Source: Helicobacter baculiformis
GTDB taxonomy: Bacteria; Campylobacterota; Campylobacteria; Campylobacterales; Helicobacteraceae
DNA length: 39,563 bases
Direction: 5' to 3'
NCBI RefSeq assembly: GCF_900197685.1
Contig: NZ_FZMF01000044.1
Span: 1-39,563, forward strand
A program made the position numbers and the translations under genes. A model generated the notes under the pieces. That model saw only the letters and a list, made by a program, of their open reading frames with translations, was not told where the DNA came from and searched no databases. Within the stretch, counting starts at the first letter, position 1; each line of letters starts with the position of its first letter. Below are positions 16,470-23,891 of the stretch, piece after piece.

Positions 16470-18323
16470 TTGGCAACATGGTTTGGGCAGAGTGGCTTAG
16501 CTGGGGCATGGGGCGCATCTGTTGCGCGCTTTAATGTGGCATATTTTGGCTATCTAGCTTATGTCGATGTATTTTATTTAGCACTCTTAAGTGTCCTAGC
16601 ACGCCGTGCAAGCTTGCGGGCTTTAGAGTGGTTATTGTCAAGCCTACTATGCTTTTTAGCATTGTTGTTAGCCCAAGCTCTATTGTGGCGTAAGGGAATT
16701 GTAGGGTGCGCACTTTTAGAAGTGCTAGAAGTGTATATCGGTGTTGTAGGGGTGTGGTTGGTAGCACTAATTCTAATGGGCTATGCGTTTTTTAGTCTTT
16801 CCCCTCAGATGAGCAAGCGCATAGTTTTGTACATGCGTGTAACTCTCTTAGAGCTTCCTTGTTATTATGCGCGCCTGCGCACATGGACACAAAACAAATT
16901 CGATCAAACCTATAAAGCCCCTCGTTTCAAACCTCACATGTCTAAAGCTTCCCCACCTTCCCAAAGCTCCCCCTTTAAGGTCAAGATCACCCCCTATACC
17001 CAAGCTCCCACCCCTCCCTCACAAGCCCTCGATCCTCAAGTGCAACTGATCCCCTCCAAACCTAGTACTTCTAACTCCAAGAGCGCTTACCTAGACCTAG
17101 TACAGCAACGCCGATCCCTCCAAACTCCTGAGATTAACTCTTCTCCGCCTTCTCCAAGACCCACCTTATCTACATTGCCAAGTACGGATTTACTGAATCC
17201 TTCTATGCCCGTATCTCACGCCCTTGATCAGATAGAGCAACAGGCTAAAAACTTGCTAGCAAAACTGCGCACCTTTAAAATTGAAGGGGAAATCGTGCAC
17301 ACCTGCATAGGACCCGTGGTTTGCACCTTTGAATTTCGCCCTGCCCCTCATGTTAAAGTGAGCAAGATCATGGGATTAGCCGATGATTTGGCAATGGCTT
17401 TATGTGCGCAATCTATGCGTATACACGCCCCTATTCAGGGCAAAGATGTGATGGGTATTGAAATTGCGCGTAATCAAAGTGAAATTATCGCTCTTAAAGA
17501 AGTCCTAGAAAGCCCCCTTTTTCAGCAAGCTTCTTATCCTCTTGCTCTAGCACTAGGCAAAGATGTGCGCGGGGAAGTTTTTGTACGCGATCTGAGCACA
17601 TTGCCCCATTTACTTATTGCTGGCACAACAGGAAGTGGGAAGAGTGTAGGTTTACATGCCATGCTACTCTCTTTGCTTTACAAAAACACACCCGACATGG
17701 TACGCCTGCTCGTTATTGATCCTAAGCGCGTGGAATTTAGTGCCTATGCGGACATTCCGCACCTCATCACACCCATCATCACAGACCCCAATCAGGCTAT
17801 TAATGCCCTTAAGAGTGCCGTGCAGGAAATGGAAAGGCGTTATACTTGCATGAGCGCCTTACGGGTGAAGAATTTACAAAGTTACAACGCTAAGACTTCA
17901 GAGCACTTACCCTTTCTGGTCATCGTGATCGACGAATTGGCAGATTTAATGATGGTGGGAGGCAAGGAAGTAGAAGCCCCTATTATTCGCATCGCTCAAA
18001 TGGGGCGTGCTAGTGGGATTCACCTCATTGTAGCGACCCAGCGCCCTAGTGTAGAAGTGCTGACCGGACTGATTAAGACAAATCTACCCTGTCGGATCAG
18101 TTTTAAAGTGGGCTCTAAAATCGATTCGCGCATCATCTTAGATAGCGATGGGGCGCAAAATCTCCTAGGTAGGGGAGATATGCTCTTTGCGCAAAATAAC
18201 ATGTTGCAACGCTTACATGCCCCCTATGCTACTGAAGCAGAAATTGAGCGAGTCATGGATTTTTTACGCGCCCAACAAGTGGCGCATTACGATCCAAACT
18301 TTACACTAGAAGATCACGACTAA
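16470..18323 (+). CDS. ftsK: DNA translocase FtsK (short form, start uncertain)
   Basis: Septal DNA pump. Several hydrophobic segments lie in the first 120 residues, followed by a proline/serine-rich linker (about 145-240) and the RecA-like motor with Walker A GTTGSGKS (about 385-392) and Walker B VIVIDELADLMM. The reading given starts at TTG 16470, which lacks a ribosome site and cuts the first membrane helix. The frame is open back to 16413, and the segment IKLGLAVLYGFLALLLL encoded at 16422-16472 is an obvious first helix with AGGGGGG just upstream, but its first codon is ATC. The protein ends at FTLEDHD shortly after the motor, with no winged-helix gamma domain visible. It closes the plus-strand run and converges on the motB downstream gene. 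Confidence 0.9.
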   Translation: MATWFGQSGLAGAWGASVARFNVAYFGYLAYVDVFYLALLSVLARRASLRALEWLLSSLLCFLALLLAQALLWRKGIVGCALLEVLEVYIGVVGVWLVALILMGYAFFSLSPQMSKRIVLYMRVTLLELPCYYARLRTWTQNKFDQTYKAPRFKPHMSKASPPSQSSPFKVKITPYTQAPTPPSQALDPQVQLIPSKPSTSNSKSAYLDLVQQRRSLQTPEINSSPPSPRPTLSTLPSTDLLNPSMPVSHALDQIEQQAKNLLAKLRTFKIEGEIVHTCIGPVVCTFEFRPAPHVKVSKIMGLADDLAMALCAQSMRIHAPIQGKDVMGIEIARNQSEIIALKEVLESPLFQQASYPLALALGKDVRGEVFVRDLSTLPHLLIAGTTGSGKSVGLHAMLLSLLYKNTPDMVRLLVIDPKRVEFSAYADIPHLITPIITDPNQAINALKSAVQEMERRYTCMSALRVKNLQSYNAKTSEHLPFLVIVIDELADLMMVGGKEVEAPIIRIAQMGRASGIHLIVATQRPSVEVLTGLIKTNLPCRISFKVGSKIDSRIILDSDGAQNLLGRGDMLFAQNNMLQRLHAPYATEAEIERVMDFLRAQQVAHYDPNFTLEDHD

Positions 18324-18336
18324 GTGCCTAGACTTC

Positions 18337-18729
18337 CTAGGGTAACCGCTTTTCTTGAGGGTGTAAAATCTGTACACCAAAGTCGCTTTTAATCTCTACG
18401 CGCAACGCTTCATCACAAAAGACTTCATAGCGCATTTTTTCATGCAACATAAGCGTATAACTAGGCAAAATAGGCAAGATCGCACATCGATCTTCATTGA
18501 GACTGACATGGTTAATGCGCACTTTTTCAACTAAAGCTTCAATTTCCAACACGCGTTTAAAGCGCTTAGCGCCATAATCGCGCGTCCAAGTCAAGTAAGG
18601 AAGTTCTCCTGTATAAAGGATGGCTTTAATAGGTACGGTAGGGCGTTGCGCCTCCCTTAAAAGTTCTTCACCTGTAGGCAGACGCTCCGCGTTCATGAAT
18701 GCTAATGCCAAAAAGAACCATTTAAACAA
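18337..18729 (-). CDS. Small exported protein downstream of motB
   Basis: 130-residue protein with a short hydrophobic N-terminus (MFKWFFLALAFMNA) likely cleaved as a signal peptide, leaving about 115 residues in the periplasm. The mature part is charged, with two cysteines (EDRCAIL, EVFCDEAL) that could form a disulphide. It starts two bases after the motB stop, so it is cotranscribed with the flagellar stator genes. A hypothetical gene sits at the same place in H. pylori, as I recall it. A stator-associated or envelope role is possible but there is no motif to prove it. Confidence 0.75.
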   Translation of the reverse strand: MFKWFFLALAFMNAERLPTGEELLREAQRPTVPIKAILYTGELPYLTWTRDYGAKRFKRVLEIEALVEKVRINHVSLNEDRCAILPILPSYTLMLHEKMRYEVFCDEALRVEIKSDFGVQILHPQEKRLP

Positions 18730-18731
18730 CT

Positions 18732-19493
18732 CTATTCCCCATTGAGTCTTTTATCTAAAATAGAACGCACCTGATTGATGTTTTCTGGATTGGTTGAAAA
18801 AAATATTTCAACGCGGTTATTACGCATACGATTTTCAACGCTATCATTTGGAGCCACAGGATTGTTTTTACCATAAGAAGTATAAGAGAGTTTTTGGGGA
18901 TTCACACCATCGGCGATAAGGGCACGCATCACCTTAGAAGCGCGACTAGCTGCTAACTGATAATGATCTTTAAAGGGCAGATGAGGGGGGATAAGCGTAT
19001 TGTCTGTATAACCCCGAACATTGATCTGCACCTGGCCGGGTAGAGCATTGATAATGCCAGCAATGCGCCGAATATATTCTTGCATCCCTGCATTGATGGT
19101 ATCGCTATAAGGATTAGTGAAAATGAGACTGGAGGGGAGTTTGAGCACTGATCCTTGATCAGTCTGTTCCAAAACGCTACCCTCACCTATTTTAGTGATC
19201 GTTGTTTGCGAACGCACAGGTTGTGCGCTCGCCTTACGCTCTTCAACAATATCATTTTCCAAGTCGCCCGGAGCAGGGGGGATGGGGATAACTGGTTGCA
19301 CCGAATCGGGGACAGGCGCATAATCAAAAATCTTTAAAAACTCTTTCTTAAGCGCCTTGACCTTTGCTTTATTGACAACGGAAATCGCATACAGAGCAAT
19401 AAAAAGCGCCAGTAAAAGAGAGAGGAAATCCGCATAAGGAACCGCCCAACGCTCACCGGCCGGGCATTCGACTTTTTTAGCTTTCTTTGCCAT
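18732..19493 (-). CDS. motB: Flagellar motor protein MotB
   Basis: 253 residues. One membrane helix (about 19-40) carries the proton-binding Asp22 in VPYADFLSLLLALF. A linker rich in Pro, Glu and Ser follows, then the OmpA-like peptidoglycan-binding domain with INVRGYTDNTLIP, LAASRASKVMRAL and NRMRNNRVEIFF. It forms the stator with MotA. Its ATG overlaps the motA stop codon by one base, so the pair is translationally coupled. Confidence 0.96.
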   Translation of the reverse strand: MAKKAKKVECPAGERWAVPYADFLSLLLALFIALYAISVVNKAKVKALKKEFLKIFDYAPVPDSVQPVIPIPPAPGDLENDIVEERKASAQPVRSQTTITKIGEGSVLEQTDQGSVLKLPSSLIFTNPYSDTINAGMQEYIRRIAGIINALPGQVQINVRGYTDNTLIPPHLPFKDHYQLAASRASKVMRALIADGVNPQKLSYTSYGKNNPVAPNDSVENRMRNNRVEIFFSTNPENINQVRSILDKRLNGE

Positions 19494-20263
19494 TATTCAA
19501 ACATAGATTTTTTGGGTTCACCCGGGGCGATGTAGTTGAGCAACTTCATCTCCAAATCTCTAGGGTTATCCCCATTAGCAATCCCGATCACCCCCTCTAA
19601 GATCACCACCTTTTCTTTAAGAATATCTTTAGACTTATTTTTAAGTTTGTTGCCAAAAGGACCAAAGAGTGCGTAAGAACACATGATCCCTGTAACGGTC
19701 GCAGTAAAAGCCCCTGCTATCCCTAGCGCCATCTCTTGGGGATTATCTAGTTTTTGTAACGCTAGCATCAAACCCAACACAGCTCCCACAAGTCCAAATG
19801 TAGGCGCACTTTCCCCTGCTGTAATCCAATAATGTGCTGCTCCATGGTAATACTCTTCAAGCTCTTCAATCGCCACTTCTAAACTCTCTTGCACCGATTT
19901 AATATCCTTGCCATCGACGATCATAGAAAAACCATTGCGTGTAAAATCATCTTCAATCTGTGCCACTTTGGACTCCAAAGAAAGTACCCCGTCTTTACGC
20001 GCCATTGTCGAGAGCTCTACAATCGTTTTAATAGTCTCTTGTAGATTAATCTTAGGGTTGAGAAAGACGATTTTAATTTCTTTAAAGGCTGCCTTAACAT
20101 GGTGGGCGTGTGTGCTAACCATCGCAGCGCAGAGCGTTGTAGGAATAATGATAATCAGAGAACTCAAGTGCACGACATGGATGGGGTTTCCCCCCTCTAA
20201 AATGTCTCCTAAACTAATCGCCGCGATGGCAAAGAACACACCAAGTACGGAGGTTAAATCCAT
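19493..20263 (-). CDS. motA: Flagellar motor protein MotA
   Basis: 256-residue stator subunit with four hydrophobic segments: about 3-20, 30-50, and the pair near 150-175 and 180-205. The family signature ESAPTFGLVGAVLGLM and the following GIAGAFTATVTGIMCSY carry the residues that line the proton channel. The cytoplasmic loop between helices 2 and 3 holds charged residues that contact the rotor. AAAGGG lies upstream of the ATG. It follows the thiF-like gene by 23 bases on the same strand, an association that I also remember from H. pylori. Confidence 0.96.
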   Translation of the reverse strand: MDLTSVLGVFFAIAAISLGDILEGGNPIHVVHLSSLIIIIPTTLCAAMVSTHAHHVKAAFKEIKIVFLNPKINLQETIKTIVELSTMARKDGVLSLESKVAQIEDDFTRNGFSMIVDGKDIKSVQESLEVAIEELEEYYHGAAHYWITAGESAPTFGLVGAVLGLMLALQKLDNPQEMALGIAGAFTATVTGIMCSYALFGPFGNKLKNKSKDILKEKVVILEGVIGIANGDNPRDLEMKLLNYIAPGEPKKSMFE

Positions 20264-20286
20264 TGATACCCTTTCTTTTGCTGTCT

Positions 20287-21060
20287 CTACTGAGGATAGT
20301 CTGTTAGACTGGTGATTCCATGCTCACCACACACGCGGCATTTAGGATTTCTTTTCACACTCACGCGCCTAAAGGTCATATTTTTAGTATCCATACCCAG
20401 TAAGGTATCTGTGAGCAAAGGGAATCCCAAGAAATATTTAATCGCTTCAGTAGCCTGGATGCACCCAGTCAATCCGGGCAAAACCCCAAAAAGCCCAGCT
20501 CTAAAGGTAGGATTTAGTGTAGGTTCTGGCGGTTTGTCAAAAACGCACGCAAAACACGCGCTTTGCTTAGGTAGAATGGTCATGGTCTGCCCGCGGTATT
20601 TGAGTACACCAGCATGGCTATAGGGTTTGCGACTCAACACACATGCATCATTAATTAAAAATTTACTCGCGAAATTATCCGTTGCGTCAATAATAAAACC
20701 ATAACCTTTGATAATGTCCAGTGCATTGCTTGCGTTGAGCTTTGTAAAGTAGGTTTCTACTTGTACATCTGGATTAAGCGCCAACATTTTGCGTTCAGCA
20801 GACTTGACTTTAGCGCTGTTGATTTCTTCAGTGGTATGGATAATTTGACGCTGCAAATTACTAAGCTCAATGATATCAAAATCCAATACCCCGATACGCC
20901 CAATACCCGCTGCAGCTAGATACATGACATTGGGCGAGCCCAAACCTCCCGCGCCAATGACCAAGACGCTCGCCTCCAATAACTTTTCTTGCCCTTCCTC
21001 ACGCACATCTTCGAGCATCAAATGACGCTCGTAGCGCTCTCTTTGCGCATCATCTAACAT
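20287..21060 (-). CDS. thiF: ThiF/MoeB/HesA-family E1-like adenylyltransferase
   Basis: 257-residue enzyme that adenylates the C-terminus of a sulphur-carrier protein for thiamine or molybdopterin synthesis. The ATP loop GAGGLGS lies near residue 38, followed by DFDIIELSNLQRQIIH and DATDNFASKFLIND. Two Cys pairs, CFAC and CRVCG, fit the structural zinc site. ATG 21060 is preferred: AAGG lies six bases ahead, whereas for ATG 21066 it would touch the start. ThiF and MoeB cannot be separated by sequence alone; no thiS, moaD or rhodanese gene is adjacent. It is cotranscribed with an MBL hydrolase and motAB. Confidence 0.88.
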   Translation of the reverse strand: MLDDAQRERYERHLMLEDVREEGQEKLLEASVLVIGAGGLGSPNVMYLAAAGIGRIGVLDFDIIELSNLQRQIIHTTEEINSAKVKSAERKMLALNPDVQVETYFTKLNASNALDIIKGYGFIIDATDNFASKFLINDACVLSRKPYSHAGVLKYRGQTMTILPKQSACFACVFDKPPEPTLNPTFRAGLFGVLPGLTGCIQATEAIKYFLGFPLLTDTLLGMDTKNMTFRRVSVKRNPKCRVCGEHGITSLTDYPQ

Positions 21061-21084
21061 AAGCATCCTTGTATAGAAAATAAA

Positions 21085-21705
21085 TTAGAGATGGGCAACC
21101 CACACCTTCATATGGGGCTGTTCTGCCTTAAGACTGGTAGACTGCCCGTGCCCGGGGTAAATTGGCTTGTCCTGAGAGCTTTCTAAATTTTCAAAGCGGA
21201 TCAAAGAATCTTTCATGTCGGTAGGATTGGAGTAGGGGAAGTCATAACGCCCAATACTACGATAAAAAATGAAATCCCCACTGAAAAACACATTTTCAAT
21301 CTCCACCATAGAGCATCCGGGGGTATGCCCCGGGAAATGCCAATAAGTGATGGGCACATTGTCGATTCTTAAAGTAGTGCTAGCTCTTTGGCACTCTACA
21401 GGGCAGATTTCTTCCTCTAAACAAGGAGTGAGTCCTAGAGAAAAGCAATCGGAAGTGAGCATAAAAATATCGCTTTTAGGCGCATATAAGGGCACATTGG
21501 GCAGGGCGTTTTTGAGCGCGTGCGCATCCCAAATATGATCGTAATGCCCATGTGTGATAAGGATGGCTAAGGGTTTTTGAGCGTTTTCTAGCACCCATTT
21601 AGCCGCACCAAAGCCCGGATCGATAATTAAATCGCCCTGTTCTAGGGTGGCGATATAACAATTAGTTTGGGTATTCCCAAAGGCCTTAACCTTGATCTGC
21701 ATCAC
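21085..21705 (-). CDS. MBL-fold metallo-hydrolase (glyoxalase II-like)
   Basis: 206-residue metallo-beta-lactamase-fold hydrolase. The metal motif THGHYDHIWD (residues 51-60) supplies H52, H54, D56 and H57; further ligands are the His of WHFPGHTPGC, the Asp of FFSGDFIF and the His of YPGHGQST. This set is that of the small GloB-like enzymes that hydrolyse thioesters such as lactoylglutathione, but true glyoxalase II has a C-terminal helical domain that is missing here. Substrate unknown. It is the first gene of the run leading to thiF and motAB. Confidence 0.88.
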   Translation of the reverse strand: MMQIKVKAFGNTQTNCYIATLEQGDLIIDPGFGAAKWVLENAQKPLAILITHGHYDHIWDAHALKNALPNVPLYAPKSDIFMLTSDCFSLGLTPCLEEEICPVECQRASTTLRIDNVPITYWHFPGHTPGCSMVEIENVFFSGDFIFYRSIGRYDFPYSNPTDMKDSLIRFENLESSQDKPIYPGHGQSTSLKAEQPHMKVWVAHL

Positions 21706-21833
21706 AATCCTTTGTCGCTATTCTAGCAGATTTTTACTAAAGCTACTAACCTCAAATTTTCAAAGTGTCCGCTAGGGCGTTAAGGGTCTGTGGGCGTGGG
21801 ACTTGTGGTTGGATTTATATAACGCTTATTTAA

Positions 21834-22004
21834 TTCTTCGTGCTTTTGTGTCGTGCGCTCTTGCGGACGCAAAATAGTTTGGAGGTTTTTGCCGCTTCTA
21901 TCCTAAAAAATCCTACACAAGGCATAGATAATCTGAATTCATCCAAAGCCCGCATCTCTCATCACAACGGAGCAAAGCTTAGCCTCATGGATAAGGCCTC
22001 TTAG
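21834..22004 (+). other. Open stretch in a 303-base intergenic gap, possible gene remnant
   Basis: The gap 21706-22008 lies between the starts of the MBL-hydrolase transcript and the end of murB. On the plus strand a frame stays open for 56 codons and reads plausibly as the C-terminal end of a protein (LEVFAASILKNPTQGIDNLN, later HHNGAKLSLMDKAS, then TAG). It has no start codon with a ribosome site, so it looks like a leftover. I do not recognise it. The AT-rich stretch near 21820-21835 could hold a promoter. Confidence 0.25.
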
Positions 22005-22008
22005 TGAT

Positions 22009-22773
22009 TCAAGTGAGGATACACACCTCTTCTTGCAACACAATCCCAAAAGCTTTGAAAACCCGTTCTTTGGCAAGGGTGATCAAATCTAGGGCTTCTT
22101 GAAAATGCGCCCCTCCTAGGTTGATGAGAAAATTAGCATGGGCACTAGAGAAACTCACTCTGCCTAGAACAAATCCTCTAAGTCCCACCGCTTCTAACAA
22201 ACGCCCCGCAAAGTCTCCTGGGGGATTTTTAAAACAACTTCCAAAACTAGGTTTTTTAGGGTGATGGGTGCGCATTTGTTTGCACATCTGAAAGACACTT
22301 TCTCTAAAACCATACTTTTTTTGCAAGCGCACCCCAAAGACCACACCTCTAAACGCGCTAGCACGATAGGCTAAGCCCAATGCAGCGCTATCTATCCATG
22401 TCCCATTGATATTTGCCTGCAACACCACATCGCTCATTTGGTAGGCTTTCATTCCCGCATTCATTTTAAGTAGTCCGCCCACACTCCCGGGTAGGGCACT
22501 TAAAAATTCCAACCCCTCTAAGTTATGATCTCTAAAATAGCTAAAGAGTTTTTGTGCGCTTGTCCTAGCCCCCGCTTCTATAAAATTCCCCTTATCTTCT
22601 ATGGTCTCAAAGCAGCGATCTAGAATCGCCAAATTGCACGCATGGGGTGATACTAAGAGATTATTCCCCAAGCCCACCATCTGTACTTCATATTCCCCAC
22701 ATTGACGCAATAGCCTCACCTCGACTCTACCTCCAATCTTCACGCTAGAGTACTTGGAGAAATCCACGATCAT
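22009..22773 (-). CDS. murB: UDP-N-acetylenolpyruvoylglucosamine reductase
   Basis: 254-residue FAD enzyme that reduces UDP-GlcNAc-enolpyruvate to UDP-MurNAc for peptidoglycan. FAD-domain motifs include YSSVKIGG, VGLGNNLLV and LPGSVGGLLKMNAGM; the substrate domain has the catalytic Ser in PSFGSCFKNPPG and the conserved Asn/Glu region HANFLINLGGA and VLQEEVCIL. The protein is of the short type seen in Helicobacter. It begins eight bases after fliQ, repeating the fliQ-murB adjacency that I remember from H. pylori. Confidence 0.93.
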   Translation of the reverse strand: MIVDFSKYSSVKIGGRVEVRLLRQCGEYEVQMVGLGNNLLVSPHACNLAILDRCFETIEDKGNFIEAGARTSAQKLFSYFRDHNLEGLEFLSALPGSVGGLLKMNAGMKAYQMSDVVLQANINGTWIDSAALGLAYRASAFRGVVFGVRLQKKYGFRESVFQMCKQMRTHHPKKPSFGSCFKNPPGDFAGRLLEAVGLRGFVLGRVSFSSAHANFLINLGGAHFQEALDLITLAKERVFKAFGIVLQEEVCILT

Positions 22774-22781
22774 AGTGCTTC

Positions 22782-23048
22782 TTAAGAGGCGATCTTAGGA
22801 ATGAGTTTAAAAAGCATGTTGGTGTAATCTAGAAGCATATTAAGCATCCATGGCATCGTGATCACAATCACAGCAATCACGGCTAAAATTTTAGGCACGA
22901 ACGAGAGAGTCATCTCGTTAATCTGAGTGGTTGCCTGAAAAATACTTACCAAGAGCCCCACAACTAAGCCCACTAGCAACACGGGCAAAGAGATCATCAA
23001 GGTGATCTTGTAAGTTTCAATGGCAAGTTTCATGAGCTGGGCTTCCAT
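22782..23048 (-). CDS. fliQ: Flagellar export apparatus protein FliQ
   Basis: 88-residue integral membrane protein with two helices (about residues 16-40 and 50-75), separated by the conserved loop QATTQINEMTLSFVPK. It is a core part of the type III flagellar secretion gate. Length is exactly typical. The ribosome site TAAGG includes the tyrA stop codon, so the gene is coupled to tyrA; the combination of a flagellar gene with an aromatic amino acid gene seems to be operon packing rather than function. Confidence 0.96.
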   Translation of the reverse strand: MEAQLMKLAIETYKITLMISLPVLLVGLVVGLLVSIFQATTQINEMTLSFVPKILAVIAVIVITMPWMLNMLLDYTNMLFKLIPKIAS

Positions 23049-23057
23049 TATTGTACC

Positions 23058-23891
23058 TTACATAAACTCTTGCAAACAATTAGCCCGTTGCATCCATGCG
23101 CACAATTTATCCCATTCTTGTGTCTCTAGCATCGCTTTCGTACGTTGCATTTCTGCAATAAAGAGTTCTAGGGCTTCTAGCAAACGAGTTTGGTTTTGTT
23201 CAAAAATCCCTCGCCACATTTGTGGAGAACTCTTAGAAAGCCTGCTCATATCCTTAAATCCTCCCGCAGCAAGTGAAAGAATATTTTGGGGGCTTTCTTG
23301 AGCAAGCACCACATTTGCCAAAGCGTAACTGATAGCGTGGGGTAGGTGGCTTACAAAGGCAACATGTTGGTCATGAGCTTGCGCGCCCATTTTTACCATC
23401 TGCATGCCAATGGCGCTGAAGACCTCCTTAGCGCGTTGCAGGTGAGAAATCCCACTATACTCTCCGTCCACCAAAACTACAATTTTATGTTTATAGAGGT
23501 CTTTTAGAGCGGCTTTAGGTCCATAAAACTCTGTCCCGCACATCGGGTGACTAGCCACCACTTGTGCGCGTATAGCTTTGGGAATAGCACACATCATTTG
23601 CACTTTTGCCCCGCCTAGCTCGATGATCGTGCTTGTAGGAGCGGGCTGTATATGGGCTAAAATTTGGATGATGCCTTCTACAGGAGTGGCTAAAATAATG
23701 AGATCGCATTCTTGAATTTGCTCCAACTCCACACATTCTTCCACTAACCCTAAACTCAAAGCCATTTGGGCATGCAAGACATTGTGATCAAAGCCTACAA
23801 GACTCTTAATGCCTAGCTGTGCACGCACCTCCTGCAAAGCCAAGCCCATTGAACCCCCCATCAAGCCTAGCCCAACGATACCCGCACGCAT
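23058..23891 (-). CDS. tyrA: Prephenate dehydrogenase
   Basis: 277-residue NAD(P)-dependent dehydrogenase of tyrosine synthesis. The dinucleotide motif GIVGLGLMGGSMGLAL opens the protein; then come VILATPVEGI, the HPMCGTEFYGPKAA motif with the substrate His, and HDQHVAFVSHLPHAISYALA with two further conserved His. No chorismate mutase or ACT domain is attached. Its ATG overlaps the lon stop codon (TGATG). Confidence 0.93.
   Translation of the reverse strand: MRAGIVGLGLMGGSMGLALQEVRAQLGIKSLVGFDHNVLHAQMALSLGLVEECVELEQIQECDLIILATPVEGIIQILAHIQPAPTSTIIELGGAKVQMMCAIPKAIRAQVVASHPMCGTEFYGPKAALKDLYKHKIVVLVDGEYSGISHLQRAKEVFSAIGMQMVKMGAQAHDQHVAFVSHLPHAISYALANVVLAQESPQNILSLAAGGFKDMSRLSKSSPQMWRGIFEQNQTRLLEALELFIAEMQRTKAMLETQEWDKLCAWMQRANCLQEFM

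Noticed and set aside
18327-18341. CCTAG-ACTTC-CTAGG hairpin between the convergent ftsK and motB-downstream genes
   Set aside because: A five-pair stem with no T-run on either strand and overlapping the last codon of the minus-strand gene; not a credible terminator.
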